The notes below the pieces were generated by a model, which saw only the letters and a program-made list of their open reading frames with translations, made no database searches and had not been told where the DNA came from. Positions 7,726 through 15,433 of a stretch of 36,118 nt of DNA are shown here, piece after piece. Numbering within the stretch: position 1 is the stretch's first letter; each line of letters opens with the position of its first letter. The stretch lies in contig JAFRJI010000034.1 in assembly GCA_017432345.1 (NCBI GenBank), forward strand, positions 1-36,118, given 5' to 3'. The DNA comes from Bacillota bacterium (GTDB taxonomy: Bacteria > Bacillota > Clostridia > Peptostreptococcales > Anaerovoracaceae). Made by a program: the position numbers and the translations under genes.

Positions 7726-7740
7726 GTAGATGATTTCTCC

Positions 7741-7768
7741 TTGTGTATTGATGTAAATACTATATAAT
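7741..7768 (+). promoter_or_regulatory. promoter of the GNAT acetyltransferase gene
   Basis: TTGTGT (7741-7746), 16 bases, TATAAT (7763-7768). Predicted transcription start is near 7775, 30 bases before the ATG at 7805, leaving room for the AGGAG binding site. Confidence 0.6.
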
Positions 7769-7780
7769 GAAACCAAGGTT

Positions 7781-7786
7781 ATTATA
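7781..7786 (-). promoter_or_regulatory. -10 box for the minus-strand lipoprotein gene
   Basis: On the minus strand 7786-7781 reads TATAAT. The matching -35 region is weak. It would start transcription near 7774, giving a leader of about 50 bases, and it overlaps the initial transcribed region of the plus-strand promoter. Confidence 0.45.
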
Positions 7787-7804
7787 CTACAACAGGAGAC
7801 AAAA

Positions 7805-8350
7805 ATGGAAACAAAGAATTATCTGATACGGGAATCCCAGTTCGATGACTACAAATATTTTGCGGAATGGGAAGTGGATCCGTTCGTCACGCAGTACCTG
7901 TCTTACGATGAAGACAGGACGTATGAAGACGTCGTTGAGGAAGCTTACGCAAACCGGGCGGATGATACGAAGATCGATTATACAATTGTAGACAAGATGA
8001 CCGGCGAGCCGATCGGCAGGGTGTTCCTCTCCCGGATCGACCGGCACTCCGATTCGCTGGATATTACAAAGATCTATATCGGCAATGCGGATTACCGCGG
8101 CAAAGGCGTCGCCAGGGAAGTCCTGGAGGAACTGCTCCGCTACTGCTTCATCTTCCTGCACCTGGAGCGGGTGACCCTGGATTACTATACCGGGAACGTC
8201 CGGGCATCGTCGTTGTATGAAAAAATGGGTTTCAAACCGGAAGGCGTCGCACGGAACTCCACGAAAAAGGACGGAAAATACTATGATCTCAATCTGATGT
8301 CCATGTTAAAAAGTGAATATCTGGCAAGATATTCCGCGAAGAAGGGTTAA
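7805..8350 (+). CDS. GNAT-family N-acetyltransferase (RimJ/RimL-like)
   Basis: An acetyl-CoA-dependent acetyltransferase of 181 residues. The acetyl-CoA pyrophosphate-binding motif A is seen as YRGKGVAREVLEELLRYCF (about residues 98-116). Motif B follows as GNVRASSLYEKMGFKPEGV, a typical GNAT ending. The N-terminal part (YLIRESQFDDYKYFAEWE) resembles RimJ/RimL-type enzymes that modify protein N-termini or small amines; the substrate cannot be told. The ATG has AGGAG at 7794-7798. It is a single-gene unit with its own promoter and a terminator at 8389. Confidence 0.9.
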   Translation: METKNYLIRESQFDDYKYFAEWEVDPFVTQYLSYDEDRTYEDVVEEAYANRADDTKIDYTIVDKMTGEPIGRVFLSRIDRHSDSLDITKIYIGNADYRGKGVAREVLEELLRYCFIFLHLERVTLDYYTGNVRASSLYEKMGFKPEGVARNSTKKDGKYYDLNLMSMLKSEYLARYSAKKG

Positions 8351-8388
8351 CATTTCATATAGTTATGTCAAGAGCTGACGAAGATTTC

Positions 8389-8417
8389 GGCCTCGCAGAA
8401 TCTGTGAGGCCCTTTTA
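8389..8417 (+). terminator. intrinsic terminator after the acetyltransferase gene
   Basis: GGCCTCGCA (8389-8397) pairs with TGTGAGGCC (8403-8411) with one wobble, then CTTTTA. Confidence 0.88.
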
Positions 8418-8502
8418 TTGCAATGATTTCGGGGATTTTTCAGGCACTTTCCGGGCGGGATATGTAACGAAAAAAATAATTCTTAAATATTGTTTTTTTA
8501 TA

Positions 8503-8530
8503 TTGACGGGCAGAATATTTGGTGTATAAT
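8503..8530 (+). promoter_or_regulatory. nrdDG promoter
   Basis: TTGACG (8503-8508), 16 bases, TATAAT (8525-8530), a strong sigma-A type promoter. Predicted start is near 8537, about 39 bases before nrdD. Confidence 0.85.
8510..8525 (+). promoter_or_regulatory. candidate NrdR box 1
   Basis: GCAGAATATTTGGTGT matches about 12 of 16 positions of the NrdR consensus as I recall it (acaCwAtATaTwGtgt). It lies between the -35 and -10 of the nrdD promoter, where a repressor would block RNA polymerase. Confidence 0.5.
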
Positions 8531-8551
8531 CTTCAATGAACGCGTAATCAA

Positions 8552-8567
8552 CCACAATATGTAGAGG
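8552..8567 (+). promoter_or_regulatory. candidate NrdR box 2
   Basis: CCACAATATGTAGAGG matches 9 of 10 core positions (CwAtATaTwG). It starts 42 bases after box 1, four helical turns, so both boxes face the same side of the DNA as expected for cooperative NrdR binding. It lies in the leader just before the ribosome binding site. Confidence 0.6.
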
Positions 8568-8575
8568 TAAGTGTA

Positions 8576-10915
8576 ATGGATGGAATTAAGCAAATTATAA
8601 AGAGAGACGGGAGAACTGTCGACTTTGACAGCTCCAAAATCTCCGACGCCATATACAAGGCGGCGCAGGTCCTGGGAGGACAGGATCGTGATACTTCAAA
8701 TTACCTGGCGAAGCAGGTAGAACTGTATCTGGTGGAGGTCTGCCACAACGATTATCCGACGGTAGAACAGATACAGGATGCTGTTGAGAAGGTTCTGATC
8801 GAGAACGGTCACGCCAGAACAGCGAAAGAATTTATCCTTTATAGAGCAGAGCGTACGAGAGTCCGCGACATGAACACGCGCCTGATGAAGACGTATGAAG
8901 ATCTTACGTTTAAAGACGCGAAGGACAACGATACGAAGAGAGAGAACGCCAACATCGACGGCGACACCGCTATGGGCACCATGCTTAAGTACGGTTCCGA
9001 AGGCGCGAAGCAGTTCTATGAAATGTTCGTTTTGAAACCGGAGCATGCCAAGGCGCACCGGGAAGGGGATATCCATATCCACGATATGGACTTCCTTACA
9101 CTTACTACAACGTGTTGTCAGATAGATATCGAGAAACTCTTCAAAGGCGGATTTTCAACGGGTCACGGCCATCTCAGAGAGCCGAACGACATCCAGAGCT
9201 ATGCGGCTTTGGCCTGCATCGCGATCCAGTCGAACCAGAACGACCAGCACGGCGGACAGAGCATCCCGGACTTCGATTACGGCATGGCTCACGGCGTCGT
9301 CAAGACATACCGGAAGCTGTACTGGACCAACATGGGCAAAATGCTCAATCTGCTCTTTGACATCGAAGACGGCGTCGACCGCGTGAAAGAGATCGGCAAG
9401 ATGATCATGGAAGAAAAGGGCATCTTCCCGACGCTGGCGGACGACAACGGCTATAAAGAAGAAGAAGCGGAATACCTCAAGAAGCTCATCGCCGAGAAAT
9501 ACATCCCGACGTTGCAGCAGAAGGCCACGAAGTACGCCTGCGAAGAGATCGACCGCGCCACATTCCAGGCCATGGAAGCATTCGTGCACAACCTGAATAC
9601 GATGCACTCTAGAGCCGGCGCGCAGGTGCCGTTCTCCTCGATCAACTTCGGAACAGATACGACGCCGGAAGGCAGACTGGTCACCAAGAACATCCTGCTT
9701 TCCATCGAAGCGGGCCTCGGCAACGGGGAAACCGCGATCTTCCCGGTCAGCATTTTCAAGGTCAAAGAAGGGGTCAACTACAATCCAGAAGACCCAAACT
9801 ATGACCTGTTCAAGCTCGCCATGAAGGTATCGGCTAAGCGTCTGTTCCCAAACTTCGCATTCATCGACGCGCCGTTCAATCTCCAGTTTTACAAAGAGGG
9901 AGATCCGAACACGGAGATCGCGTACATGGGATGCAGAACGAGAGTCATCGGCAACGTATACGATCCGTCCAGACAGGTCGTTGGCGGCAGAGGCAACCTG
10001 AGCTTCACTTCCATCAACCTGCCGAGGATCGCCATCAAAGCTCATGGCGACATCGACTGGTTCTTCGAGGAACTGGACCGCAAGCTCGAACTGGCGATGG
10101 ATCAGCTGATGGAACGGTACAAGATCCAGGCTTCCAAGAAAGTCCGAAACTACCCGTTCCTGATGGGACAGGGCGTATGGATCGACTCCGACAAGCTCAA
10201 AGAAGACGATACCGTCGGCGAAGTCCTGAAGCACGGAACGCTCAGCGTCGGCTTCATCGGACTGGCTGAGACGCTCAAAGCCCTCATTGGCAAGCACCAC
10301 GGTGAAAGCCCGGAAGCGCAGTCACTCGGACTGGAGATCATCGGCTACATGCGTAAGAAGCTGGATGACCAGTCAAAGAAGACCGGCTTCAACTACACGC
10401 TGCTTGCAACGCCGGCAGAAGGTCTGAGCGGCCGCTTCGTCCGCATCGATAAGGAGCGTTACGGGGAAATCGAAGGGATCACGGATCGTGAGTACTACAC
10501 GAACTCATTCCACATTCCGGTATACTACAACATCAACGCCTTCGATAAGATCAAACTGGAAGCGCCTTATCACACGCTGACCAACGCGGGCCACATCAGC
10601 TACGTTGAGCTGGACGGAGACCCGACCAAGAATCTGGACGCTTTCGAACAGGTCGTCCGTTACATGAAGGAAAGCGGCATCGGATACGGTTCCATCAACC
10701 ATCCGGTCGACCGTGACCCGATCTGCGGTTACACCGGCATCATCGACAACGAGTGCCCGTGCTGCGGCAGAACAGAAGACGAAGGCGATCTCGGATTCGA
10801 GAGGATCCGCCGCATCACCGGATATCTGGTAGGAACCATGGATCACTGGAACGACGCCAAGACGGCAGAGGAACAGGATCGGGTAAAGCATAGTTTGGAG
10901 AGAACAGATGAGTGA
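8576..10915 (+). CDS. nrdD: anaerobic (class III) ribonucleoside-triphosphate reductase
   Basis: Makes dNTPs from NTPs without oxygen, using a glycyl radical. The 779 residues start with an ATP-cone allosteric domain (1 to about 95, QIIKRDGRTVDFDSSKI). The catalytic barrel follows, with the cysteine-containing segments TTTCCQIDIEKLF and YMGCRTRVIGN. The C-terminal zinc site has C717, C727, C729 and C730 (ICGYTGI...ECPCCG). The glycyl radical motif is RITGYLVG with the radical glycine at about G749, 31 residues from the end. The final GATGAGTGA region overlaps nrdG by eight bases. Two NrdR-like boxes suggest repression by NrdR when nucleotides are plentiful. This gene marks the organism as living without oxygen. 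Confidence 0.97.
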   Translation: MDGIKQIIKRDGRTVDFDSSKISDAIYKAAQVLGGQDRDTSNYLAKQVELYLVEVCHNDYPTVEQIQDAVEKVLIENGHARTAKEFILYRAERTRVRDMNTRLMKTYEDLTFKDAKDNDTKRENANIDGDTAMGTMLKYGSEGAKQFYEMFVLKPEHAKAHREGDIHIHDMDFLTLTTTCCQIDIEKLFKGGFSTGHGHLREPNDIQSYAALACIAIQSNQNDQHGGQSIPDFDYGMAHGVVKTYRKLYWTNMGKMLNLLFDIEDGVDRVKEIGKMIMEEKGIFPTLADDNGYKEEEAEYLKKLIAEKYIPTLQQKATKYACEEIDRATFQAMEAFVHNLNTMHSRAGAQVPFSSINFGTDTTPEGRLVTKNILLSIEAGLGNGETAIFPVSIFKVKEGVNYNPEDPNYDLFKLAMKVSAKRLFPNFAFIDAPFNLQFYKEGDPNTEIAYMGCRTRVIGNVYDPSRQVVGGRGNLSFTSINLPRIAIKAHGDIDWFFEELDRKLELAMDQLMERYKIQASKKVRNYPFLMGQGVWIDSDKLKEDDTVGEVLKHGTLSVGFIGLAETLKALIGKHHGESPEAQSLGLEIIGYMRKKLDDQSKKTGFNYTLLATPAEGLSGRFVRIDKERYGEIEGITDREYYTNSFHIPVYYNINAFDKIKLEAPYHTLTNAGHISYVELDGDPTKNLDAFEQVVRYMKESGIGYGSINHPVDRDPICGYTGIIDNECPCCGRTEDEGDLGFERIRRITGYLVGTMDHWNDAKTAEEQDRVKHSLERTDE

Positions 10916-11444
10916 TTCGATTAGAATCGCCGGTATAGTCAGAGAATCGATCGTTGACGGCCCGGGCATTAGATTTGCAATCTTTTGCCAGGGCTGTCCT
11001 CATGATTGTCCGGGATGCCACAATCCCGAGACCCACGATTTCGCCGGCGGATACGATTGTACAATTGACCAACTGCTGGAAGAGATCGACAAGGATCCGA
11101 TCCTGGCCGGCGTAACATTCTCGGGCGGCGAGCCGATGTGCCAACCGGTCGCTTTCGCGGCGCTGGCAAAGGCCGTCAAGGAGCGGGGCCTGACGATCAC
11201 AATCTATTCGGGCTACACCTTTGAGCAACTGATCGAGCGCATCAAGGGGCAGGGTTCCGGCAAGGACCTCTCCGTGGAAGAACGGAAGGCCACACTGGAG
11301 CTTTTGGAATTGGCCGACATCCTGATCGACGGCCCGTACGTGGCGTCCCTGCGTGACCTGACGCTGACCTTCCGCGGCAGCAGCAACCAGAGGGTCATCG
11401 ATCTGAACAAAACCCGGGAAACGGGAAAGATTCAATTACTGTAA
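10908..11444 (+). CDS. nrdG: anaerobic ribonucleoside-triphosphate reductase activating enzyme
   Basis: A radical SAM enzyme that installs the glycyl radical on NrdD. The 178-residue protein is of normal length. The 4Fe-4S cluster cysteines are C30, C34 and C37 in CQGCPHDCPGCHNPETH (CxxxCxxC), followed by the SAM-contacting TFSGGEPM motif. The ATG lies inside the end of nrdD, so the two are co-expressed in matched amounts. No clear terminator follows; a short CCCG/CGGG hairpin inside the last codons has no T-run. Confidence 0.96.
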   Translation: MSDSIRIAGIVRESIVDGPGIRFAIFCQGCPHDCPGCHNPETHDFAGGYDCTIDQLLEEIDKDPILAGVTFSGGEPMCQPVAFAALAKAVKERGLTITIYSGYTFEQLIERIKGQGSGKDLSVEERKATLELLELADILIDGPYVASLRDLTLTFRGSSNQRVIDLNKTRETGKIQLL

Positions 11445-11453
11445 AAATTCTTC

Positions 11454-11482
11454 TTGTAATGCATTTTTCGGTATGCTATAAT
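11454..11482 (+). promoter_or_regulatory. rpmB promoter
   Basis: TTGTAA (11454-11459), 17 bases, TATAAT (11477-11482) with a TGc extension. Predicted start is near 11489, 33 bases before rpmB. Confidence 0.8.
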
Positions 11483-11521
11483 CTCTAATGTTCGAGCGTA
11501 AGAAAGTAAGGAGGTGCAGCA

Positions 11522-11713
11522 ATGTCAAGAAAGTGTGAAATTTGCGGAAAAGGACAGGTTTCCGGAAATAATGTATCTCATTCAAATAGACACTCTAGAA
11601 GAAAGTGGGATGCTAATATTCAGACTGTGAAGATCGAAGAAAACGGCACAGTCAGAAAAGCTAAGGTTTGCACAAGATGCCTTAGATCCGGCAAAGTTAC
11701 CCGTGCTATCTAG
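11522..11713 (+). CDS. rpmB: 50S ribosomal protein L28
   Basis: Large-subunit protein of 63 residues. It starts MSRKCEICGK and has the zinc-binding form with C5, C8, C50 and C53 (CxxC and CxxC). The strong AGGAGG site at 11509-11514 sets the ATG. It is a single-gene unit with its own promoter and a terminator at 11726. rpmB before an Asp23-family gene and recG is a common Firmicute order. Confidence 0.97.
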   Translation: MSRKCEICGKGQVSGNNVSHSNRHSRRKWDANIQTVKIEENGTVRKAKVCTRCLRSGKVTRAI

Positions 11714-11725
11714 CGAATAGAGATC

Positions 11726-11774
11726 AACACCTGCGAAGGAGCGGAAACGGCTCCATTGAGCGGGTGTTTTTTTT
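11726..11774 (+). terminator. intrinsic terminator after rpmB
   Basis: Two stacked stems: CACCTGC (11728-11734) with GCGGGTG (11760-11766), and inside it GGAGC with GCTCC. A run of eight or more T's follows from 11767. Confidence 0.88.
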
Positions 11775-11784
11775 ATGCTATAAT
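11756..11784 (+). promoter_or_regulatory. promoter of the Asp23-family gene
   Basis: TTGAGC (11756-11761), 17 bases, TATAAT (11779-11784) with a TGc extension. The -35 lies in the 3' arm of the rpmB terminator. The predicted start, seven bases after the -10, is the A of the ATG at 11791. Confidence 0.75.
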
Positions 11785-11790
11785 GCAGGT

Positions 11791-12240
11791 ATGTTAGAGA
11801 TCAAAACAGAGATCGGCGAAATACGTTTCTCGACGAACGTCATAAAGAAGATCGTCATCGACGCAGTCCATCAGACGGAAGGCAAAGCCTATATCTATCA
11901 CTACAAGGGCAAATACCAGAACGCCATGACCGGGATCGCTTCCAGGATGACGCTCTACAACGGGGACCGCGGGGATGCGGGAAGCATCGACGTGGCCGAC
12001 ACGGAGACCGGACTTCAGATCACGGTCTATCTTGTGATGCGGTTCGGCGCCAGCATCCGGACATCCTGCATCCATATCATCCATTACATCTTCGACAATG
12101 TGGAGAAGATCATGGAGGCGCCGCCGGAAGCAGTCCGGGTCATCGTTACGGGCGTCGAATCCAACGAGATCGCCAAGAGAAATCTGGAATACAGCATGCG
12201 GGCCGATGAGCCGGGAGTCATCCATGAACCTCCAAGATAA
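11791..12240 (+). CDS. Asp23/Gls24 family envelope stress protein
   Basis: A 149-residue member of the Asp23 (DUF322) family, proteins linked to the envelope and alkaline stress in Firmicutes; YloU is the Bacillus neighbour at this locus. Visible are EIGEIRFSTNVIKKIVIDAV at the N-terminus, typical of the family start, and the repeated beta-strand/helix pattern through GLQITVYLVMRFGASI. An in-frame ATG at 11764 lies in the terminator T-run and upstream of the -10, so 11791 is preferred. No Shine-Dalgarno sequence is placed correctly before it; AGGT directly abuts the ATG. The fakA/dak gene that usually follows is missing, and recG overlaps the end by 17 bases. Confidence 0.85.
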   Translation: MLEIKTEIGEIRFSTNVIKKIVIDAVHQTEGKAYIYHYKGKYQNAMTGIASRMTLYNGDRGDAGSIDVADTETGLQITVYLVMRFGASIRTSCIHIIHYIFDNVEKIMEAPPEAVRVIVTGVESNEIAKRNLEYSMRADEPGVIHEPPR

Positions 12241-14275
12241 TCTGACGGCCTTAAAAGGGGTGGGACCAAAAAAGGCGAATGCGTTCGCGAACATGAACAT
12301 CCATACGCTGGAGGATCTGGCGTATACGATTCCGCGCGGCTACGAAGACCGCAGGAGCATCGTCGACATCAAAAACTTAAAAGAAGGGGAAACAGCAGCA
12401 TTTCTTGGAACGGTCGACCAGATCGTCCCGGGCCGGTTCCGTGGCAAGAGAGGACAGGTCCTGAAGCTGCTCGTTTCAGATGATACAGGCTCGATCGAGG
12501 TTGTTTTTTTTAATGCCTCTTACCTGACGAAAGCCTTTGCGATCAACGCGGCGTTCGTGTTCTACGGGACGCCGTCGTACAACCGCGACCGGCTGCAGGT
12601 GATCCACCCGGACTTCACCAAACAGGCGGAGTTCGTGAAGGGGATCGTGCCGGTCTACCCGCTGACCAAGGGCGTTACGCAGAAAGAAATGCGCCGGCTG
12701 CAGCGGGAAATCCTGCCGCTTTACGATGAACTGGAGGAGTATCTCAGCGAAGAGACGGTCCGCCGGAACCATTTGTGCGGCCTCGGTTACGCCCTCCGGA
12801 ATCTCCATTTCCCGGAGGACAAGCAAAGGCTTCTGGAGTCGAAATACCGGATGATTTTTGACGAGTTCCTCGTGCTGGAGACCGGCATCATGGCGGCGAA
12901 GAACCGCGCCGGTGCTGGCAAGGGAATCGCTTTCGCACAGAACGACTGTGAGCAGGAATACATCTGCACGCTTCCATACGCGCTGACCGGAGCGCAAGAG
13001 CGCTGCGTCCGGGAAATCAAAGCGGATATGGAAAGCACCAGGACCATGAACCGCCTCGTGCAGGGCGATGTCGGCTCCGGCAAGACCGCCGTGGCGGAAA
13101 TCGCAATGTACAAAGCCGTCCGGAACGGCTATCAGGCGGTGATGATGGCGCCGACCGAGATCCTTGCCAGACAGCATTTCGAAGGGATGCAGCAGAGTTT
13201 TGCAAAACACGGAATACGGACCGGCTTCCTGGTCGGGTCGATGAAGGCCGCGGAGAAGCGGGCGGTTCTGGAGGATCTGGAACAGCACCGGCTGGATATC
13301 CTGATCGGGACCCATGCGGTGATACAGGACAACGTAGCCTTTGCAAATCTAGGTCTCGTGATCACCGATGAGCAGCACCGGTTCGGAGTCAACCAAAGGG
13401 TCCTTTTGCAGAACAAGGGAGAAAACATCAACGTCCTCGTGATGACCGCGACGCCGATTCCGCGGACGCTGGCTGTTGTATTGTACGGCGATCTGGATGT
13501 TTCGGTCATCGACGAACTGCCGCCGGGAAGACAGGAGATCATCACCCGGTGCGCGGTAGCAGGCGAGGGAATGAACGGCAATCTGCTGCGGCGGAAATGC
13601 TACGATTTCGTGGAACGGCAGGTCCGCGCCGGCCGGCAGGCCTATGTGGTGACGCCGCTCATCGATGAGTCAGAGGCCATCGACGCCAGGTCGGTCAATG
13701 AAGTATACGAAGAACTGTCGAAGCTGTTCGAGCGGATTGCATTGCTGCACGGCGCGATGAAGCAGGAAGAAAAGGACGCCATCATGGAGCAGTTCGGCAG
13801 GGGGGATATCGATGTGCTGGTGGCGACCGTCGTAATCGAAGTAGGCATCAACGTGCCGAACGCCACCGTCATGGTGGTGGAGAACGCGGAACGCTTCGGC
13901 CTGGCGCAACTGCACCAGCTCCGCGGACGTGTAGGCAGAGGGGAACATCAATCCTACTGCTTCCTTCTCATCGAACACGGGTCGGAACTGGCCGAAAAGA
14001 GAGGGCAGATCATGGAGCAGTCTTCCGATGGATTTTTCATCGCCGAAGAAGACCTGAAGCTGCGGGGCCCGGGAGAGATCTTCGGGACGCGGCAGCACGG
14101 ACTGCCGGATCTGAAGATCGCGGACATGGCGCGGCATATGGACGTCCTGTCCCGCGCCCGGGAAGAAGCCCTGCGCATCCTGAAAGAGGATCCGGAACTG
14201 GCCGCCGGGGAGCACCTGGGTCTGCGGGGCCGTGTAACGAAGCTCTTCGGGGAAGACATGACATTGCATTTATAG
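12224..14275 (+). CDS. recG: ATP-dependent DNA helicase RecG
   Basis: A superfamily 2 helicase that remodels stalled replication forks and recombination intermediates. The 683 residues comprise the N-terminal wedge/OB domain (LKGVGPKKANAF at 10-21 onward), then the helicase core. Key motifs are Walker A GDVGSGKT (281-288), DEQH (382-385), TATPIPRTLA, and the C-terminal GRVGRGEHQSYCFLL with the helical TRG-type end. The start at 12224 has GGGAG at 12212-12216; a longer frame upstream would be Arg-rich nonsense lying within the Asp23-family gene. The overlap of 17 bases with that gene points to coupled translation. Confidence 0.96.
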   Translation: MNLQDNLTALKGVGPKKANAFANMNIHTLEDLAYTIPRGYEDRRSIVDIKNLKEGETAAFLGTVDQIVPGRFRGKRGQVLKLLVSDDTGSIEVVFFNASYLTKAFAINAAFVFYGTPSYNRDRLQVIHPDFTKQAEFVKGIVPVYPLTKGVTQKEMRRLQREILPLYDELEEYLSEETVRRNHLCGLGYALRNLHFPEDKQRLLESKYRMIFDEFLVLETGIMAAKNRAGAGKGIAFAQNDCEQEYICTLPYALTGAQERCVREIKADMESTRTMNRLVQGDVGSGKTAVAEIAMYKAVRNGYQAVMMAPTEILARQHFEGMQQSFAKHGIRTGFLVGSMKAAEKRAVLEDLEQHRLDILIGTHAVIQDNVAFANLGLVITDEQHRFGVNQRVLLQNKGENINVLVMTATPIPRTLAVVLYGDLDVSVIDELPPGRQEIITRCAVAGEGMNGNLLRRKCYDFVERQVRAGRQAYVVTPLIDESEAIDARSVNEVYEELSKLFERIALLHGAMKQEEKDAIMEQFGRGDIDVLVATVVIEVGINVPNATVMVVENAERFGLAQLHQLRGRVGRGEHQSYCFLLIEHGSELAEKRGQIMEQSSDGFFIAEEDLKLRGPGEIFGTRQHGLPDLKIADMARHMDVLSRAREEALRILKEDPELAAGEHLGLRGRVTKLFGEDMTLHL

Positions 14276-14290
14276 AGCAGGAGAACACCA

Positions 14291-14827
14291 ATGAGAGTGA
14301 TTACAGGAAAATACAAAGGCCGGAAACTGAACTCGCCGGAGAATTACGCGATCCGACCGACCTCCGACAAAGCCAAAGAGGCGCTCTTCAGCATCCTGAC
14401 AGCGGAGATCTACGGGGCCAGAGTCCTGGATCTGTTTGCCGGTACCGGGAGTCTGGGGATCGAAGCGCTGAGCCGCGGAGCGGAATACTGTGTCTTTGCA
14501 GATGCGTCCCGGGCGAGCCTGAACCTGATCAAGTCGAATCTGGAGCACTGCAAGGTCGAAGAGGAGACGCGGGTGCTGGCCGGCGACTACCGCAAAGTTC
14601 TGGCGAATCTGAACGAGCCGTTCGACATCATTCTGCTCGATCCGCCGTACGGCAAAGGGCTCATTCCGGATGCGATCCGCCTGATCTCGGAAGGCGATCT
14701 GCTGAAGGAGGGAGGCGTCATCATCGCGGAGCACCGGAAGGAAGAAGACCTGCCGGAGACCATTGGAAAATACCAAAAAGAAAAAGACAGAAGATATGGT
14801 ATAGTAAAGCTGTCAATTTACAGATAA
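14291..14827 (+). CDS. rsmD: 16S rRNA (guanine966-N2)-methyltransferase
   Basis: Methylates G966 (E. coli numbering) of 16S rRNA during 30S assembly. The 178-residue protein shows MRVITGKYKGRKL at the start, which is characteristic of RsmD, the substrate loop IRPTSDKAKEALFSIL, the SAM motif DLFAGTGSLG (47-56), and the catalytic DPPY (117-120). It begins 15 bases after recG with CAGGAG as binding site, and coaD follows with its own promoter. The order recG-rsmD-coaD is widespread in Firmicutes. Confidence 0.95.
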   Translation: MRVITGKYKGRKLNSPENYAIRPTSDKAKEALFSILTAEIYGARVLDLFAGTGSLGIEALSRGAEYCVFADASRASLNLIKSNLEHCKVEEETRVLAGDYRKVLANLNEPFDIILLDPPYGKGLIPDAIRLISEGDLLKEGGVIIAEHRKEEDLPETIGKYQKEKDRRYGIVKLSIYR

Positions 14828-14842
14828 TATACAATCGCTAGG

Positions 14843-14871
14843 TTGATATCGTGTTTTAAGTGTGATAGAAT
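14843..14871 (+). promoter_or_regulatory. coaD promoter
   Basis: TTGATA (14843-14848), 17 bases, TAGAAT (14866-14871) with a TGa extension. Predicted start is near 14878. The 11-base string TGTGATAGAAT recurs before uppP at 21645. Confidence 0.75.
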
Positions 14872-14901
14872 AGCAACGTACTTTAAGGGAGGTGTGATTG
14901 G

Positions 14902-15381
14902 ATGACGAAAGCGCTTTATACCGGTTCGTTTGATCCGCTGACGAACGGACATATGAACATCATAGAGCGGGCCGCCAGATTATACGATGAACTGACGGTG
15001 GGCATCATCGAAAATCCACACAAACTGGCCTTGTTCACACTGGAGGAACGGGAAGAAATGATGCGGGAGACGTTAAAGGATTTCGACAATGTCAAGGTCG
15101 ATCACTTTTCAGGTCTGCTCGCCAATTACGTCAACGAAAACAAGTTCGACGTGGTCGTCCGAGGGCTTCGCGCGACGATGGATTTTGAATATGAGATCCA
15201 GATGGCGCAGATGAACGCGCGGCTGTTCGACTCGTCCGTCGAAACGGTATTTCTGATGACGGACCCGAAGTATTCCTTCATCAGTTCGAGTGTCGTGAAA
15301 GAAGTGCACCAGCTGGGCGGATGCATCGACGGTCTCGTCCCGGATTCGATCTTGGACTACATAAAACGGTCCGCCAAATAG
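14902..15381 (+). CDS. coaD: phosphopantetheine adenylyltransferase
   Basis: Adenylates 4'-phosphopantetheine to dephospho-CoA, the fourth step of coenzyme A synthesis. The 159 residues match the family length. The nucleotidyltransferase motif TGSFDPLTNGH (7-17) holds the TxGH residues, and the second motif ISSSVVKE (127-134) is intact. The GGGAGG site at 14887-14892 supports the ATG. The gene has its own promoter and probably carries the coiled-coil gene 52 bases downstream. Confidence 0.97.
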   Translation: MTKALYTGSFDPLTNGHMNIIERAARLYDELTVGIIENPHKLALFTLEEREEMMRETLKDFDNVKVDHFSGLLANYVNENKFDVVVRGLRATMDFEYEIQMAQMNARLFDSSVETVFLMTDPKYSFISSSVVKEVHQLGGCIDGLVPDSILDYIKRSAK

Positions 15382-15433
15382 GAAACAAACGCGTTGGATA
15401 ATAAAAGATTCTGTTGATAAATAGGAGGAAGAA

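Noticed and set aside
9155-10300. A 381-codon minus-strand frame inside nrdD
   Set aside because: Pure shadow of nrdD codon bias; no ribosome binding site or recognisable domain.
12098-12223. A 42-residue N-terminal extension of RecG
   Set aside because: It is Arg/Trp-rich, lies within the Asp23-family gene and has no family match; the ATG at 12224 has a good binding site and gives a standard RecG start.
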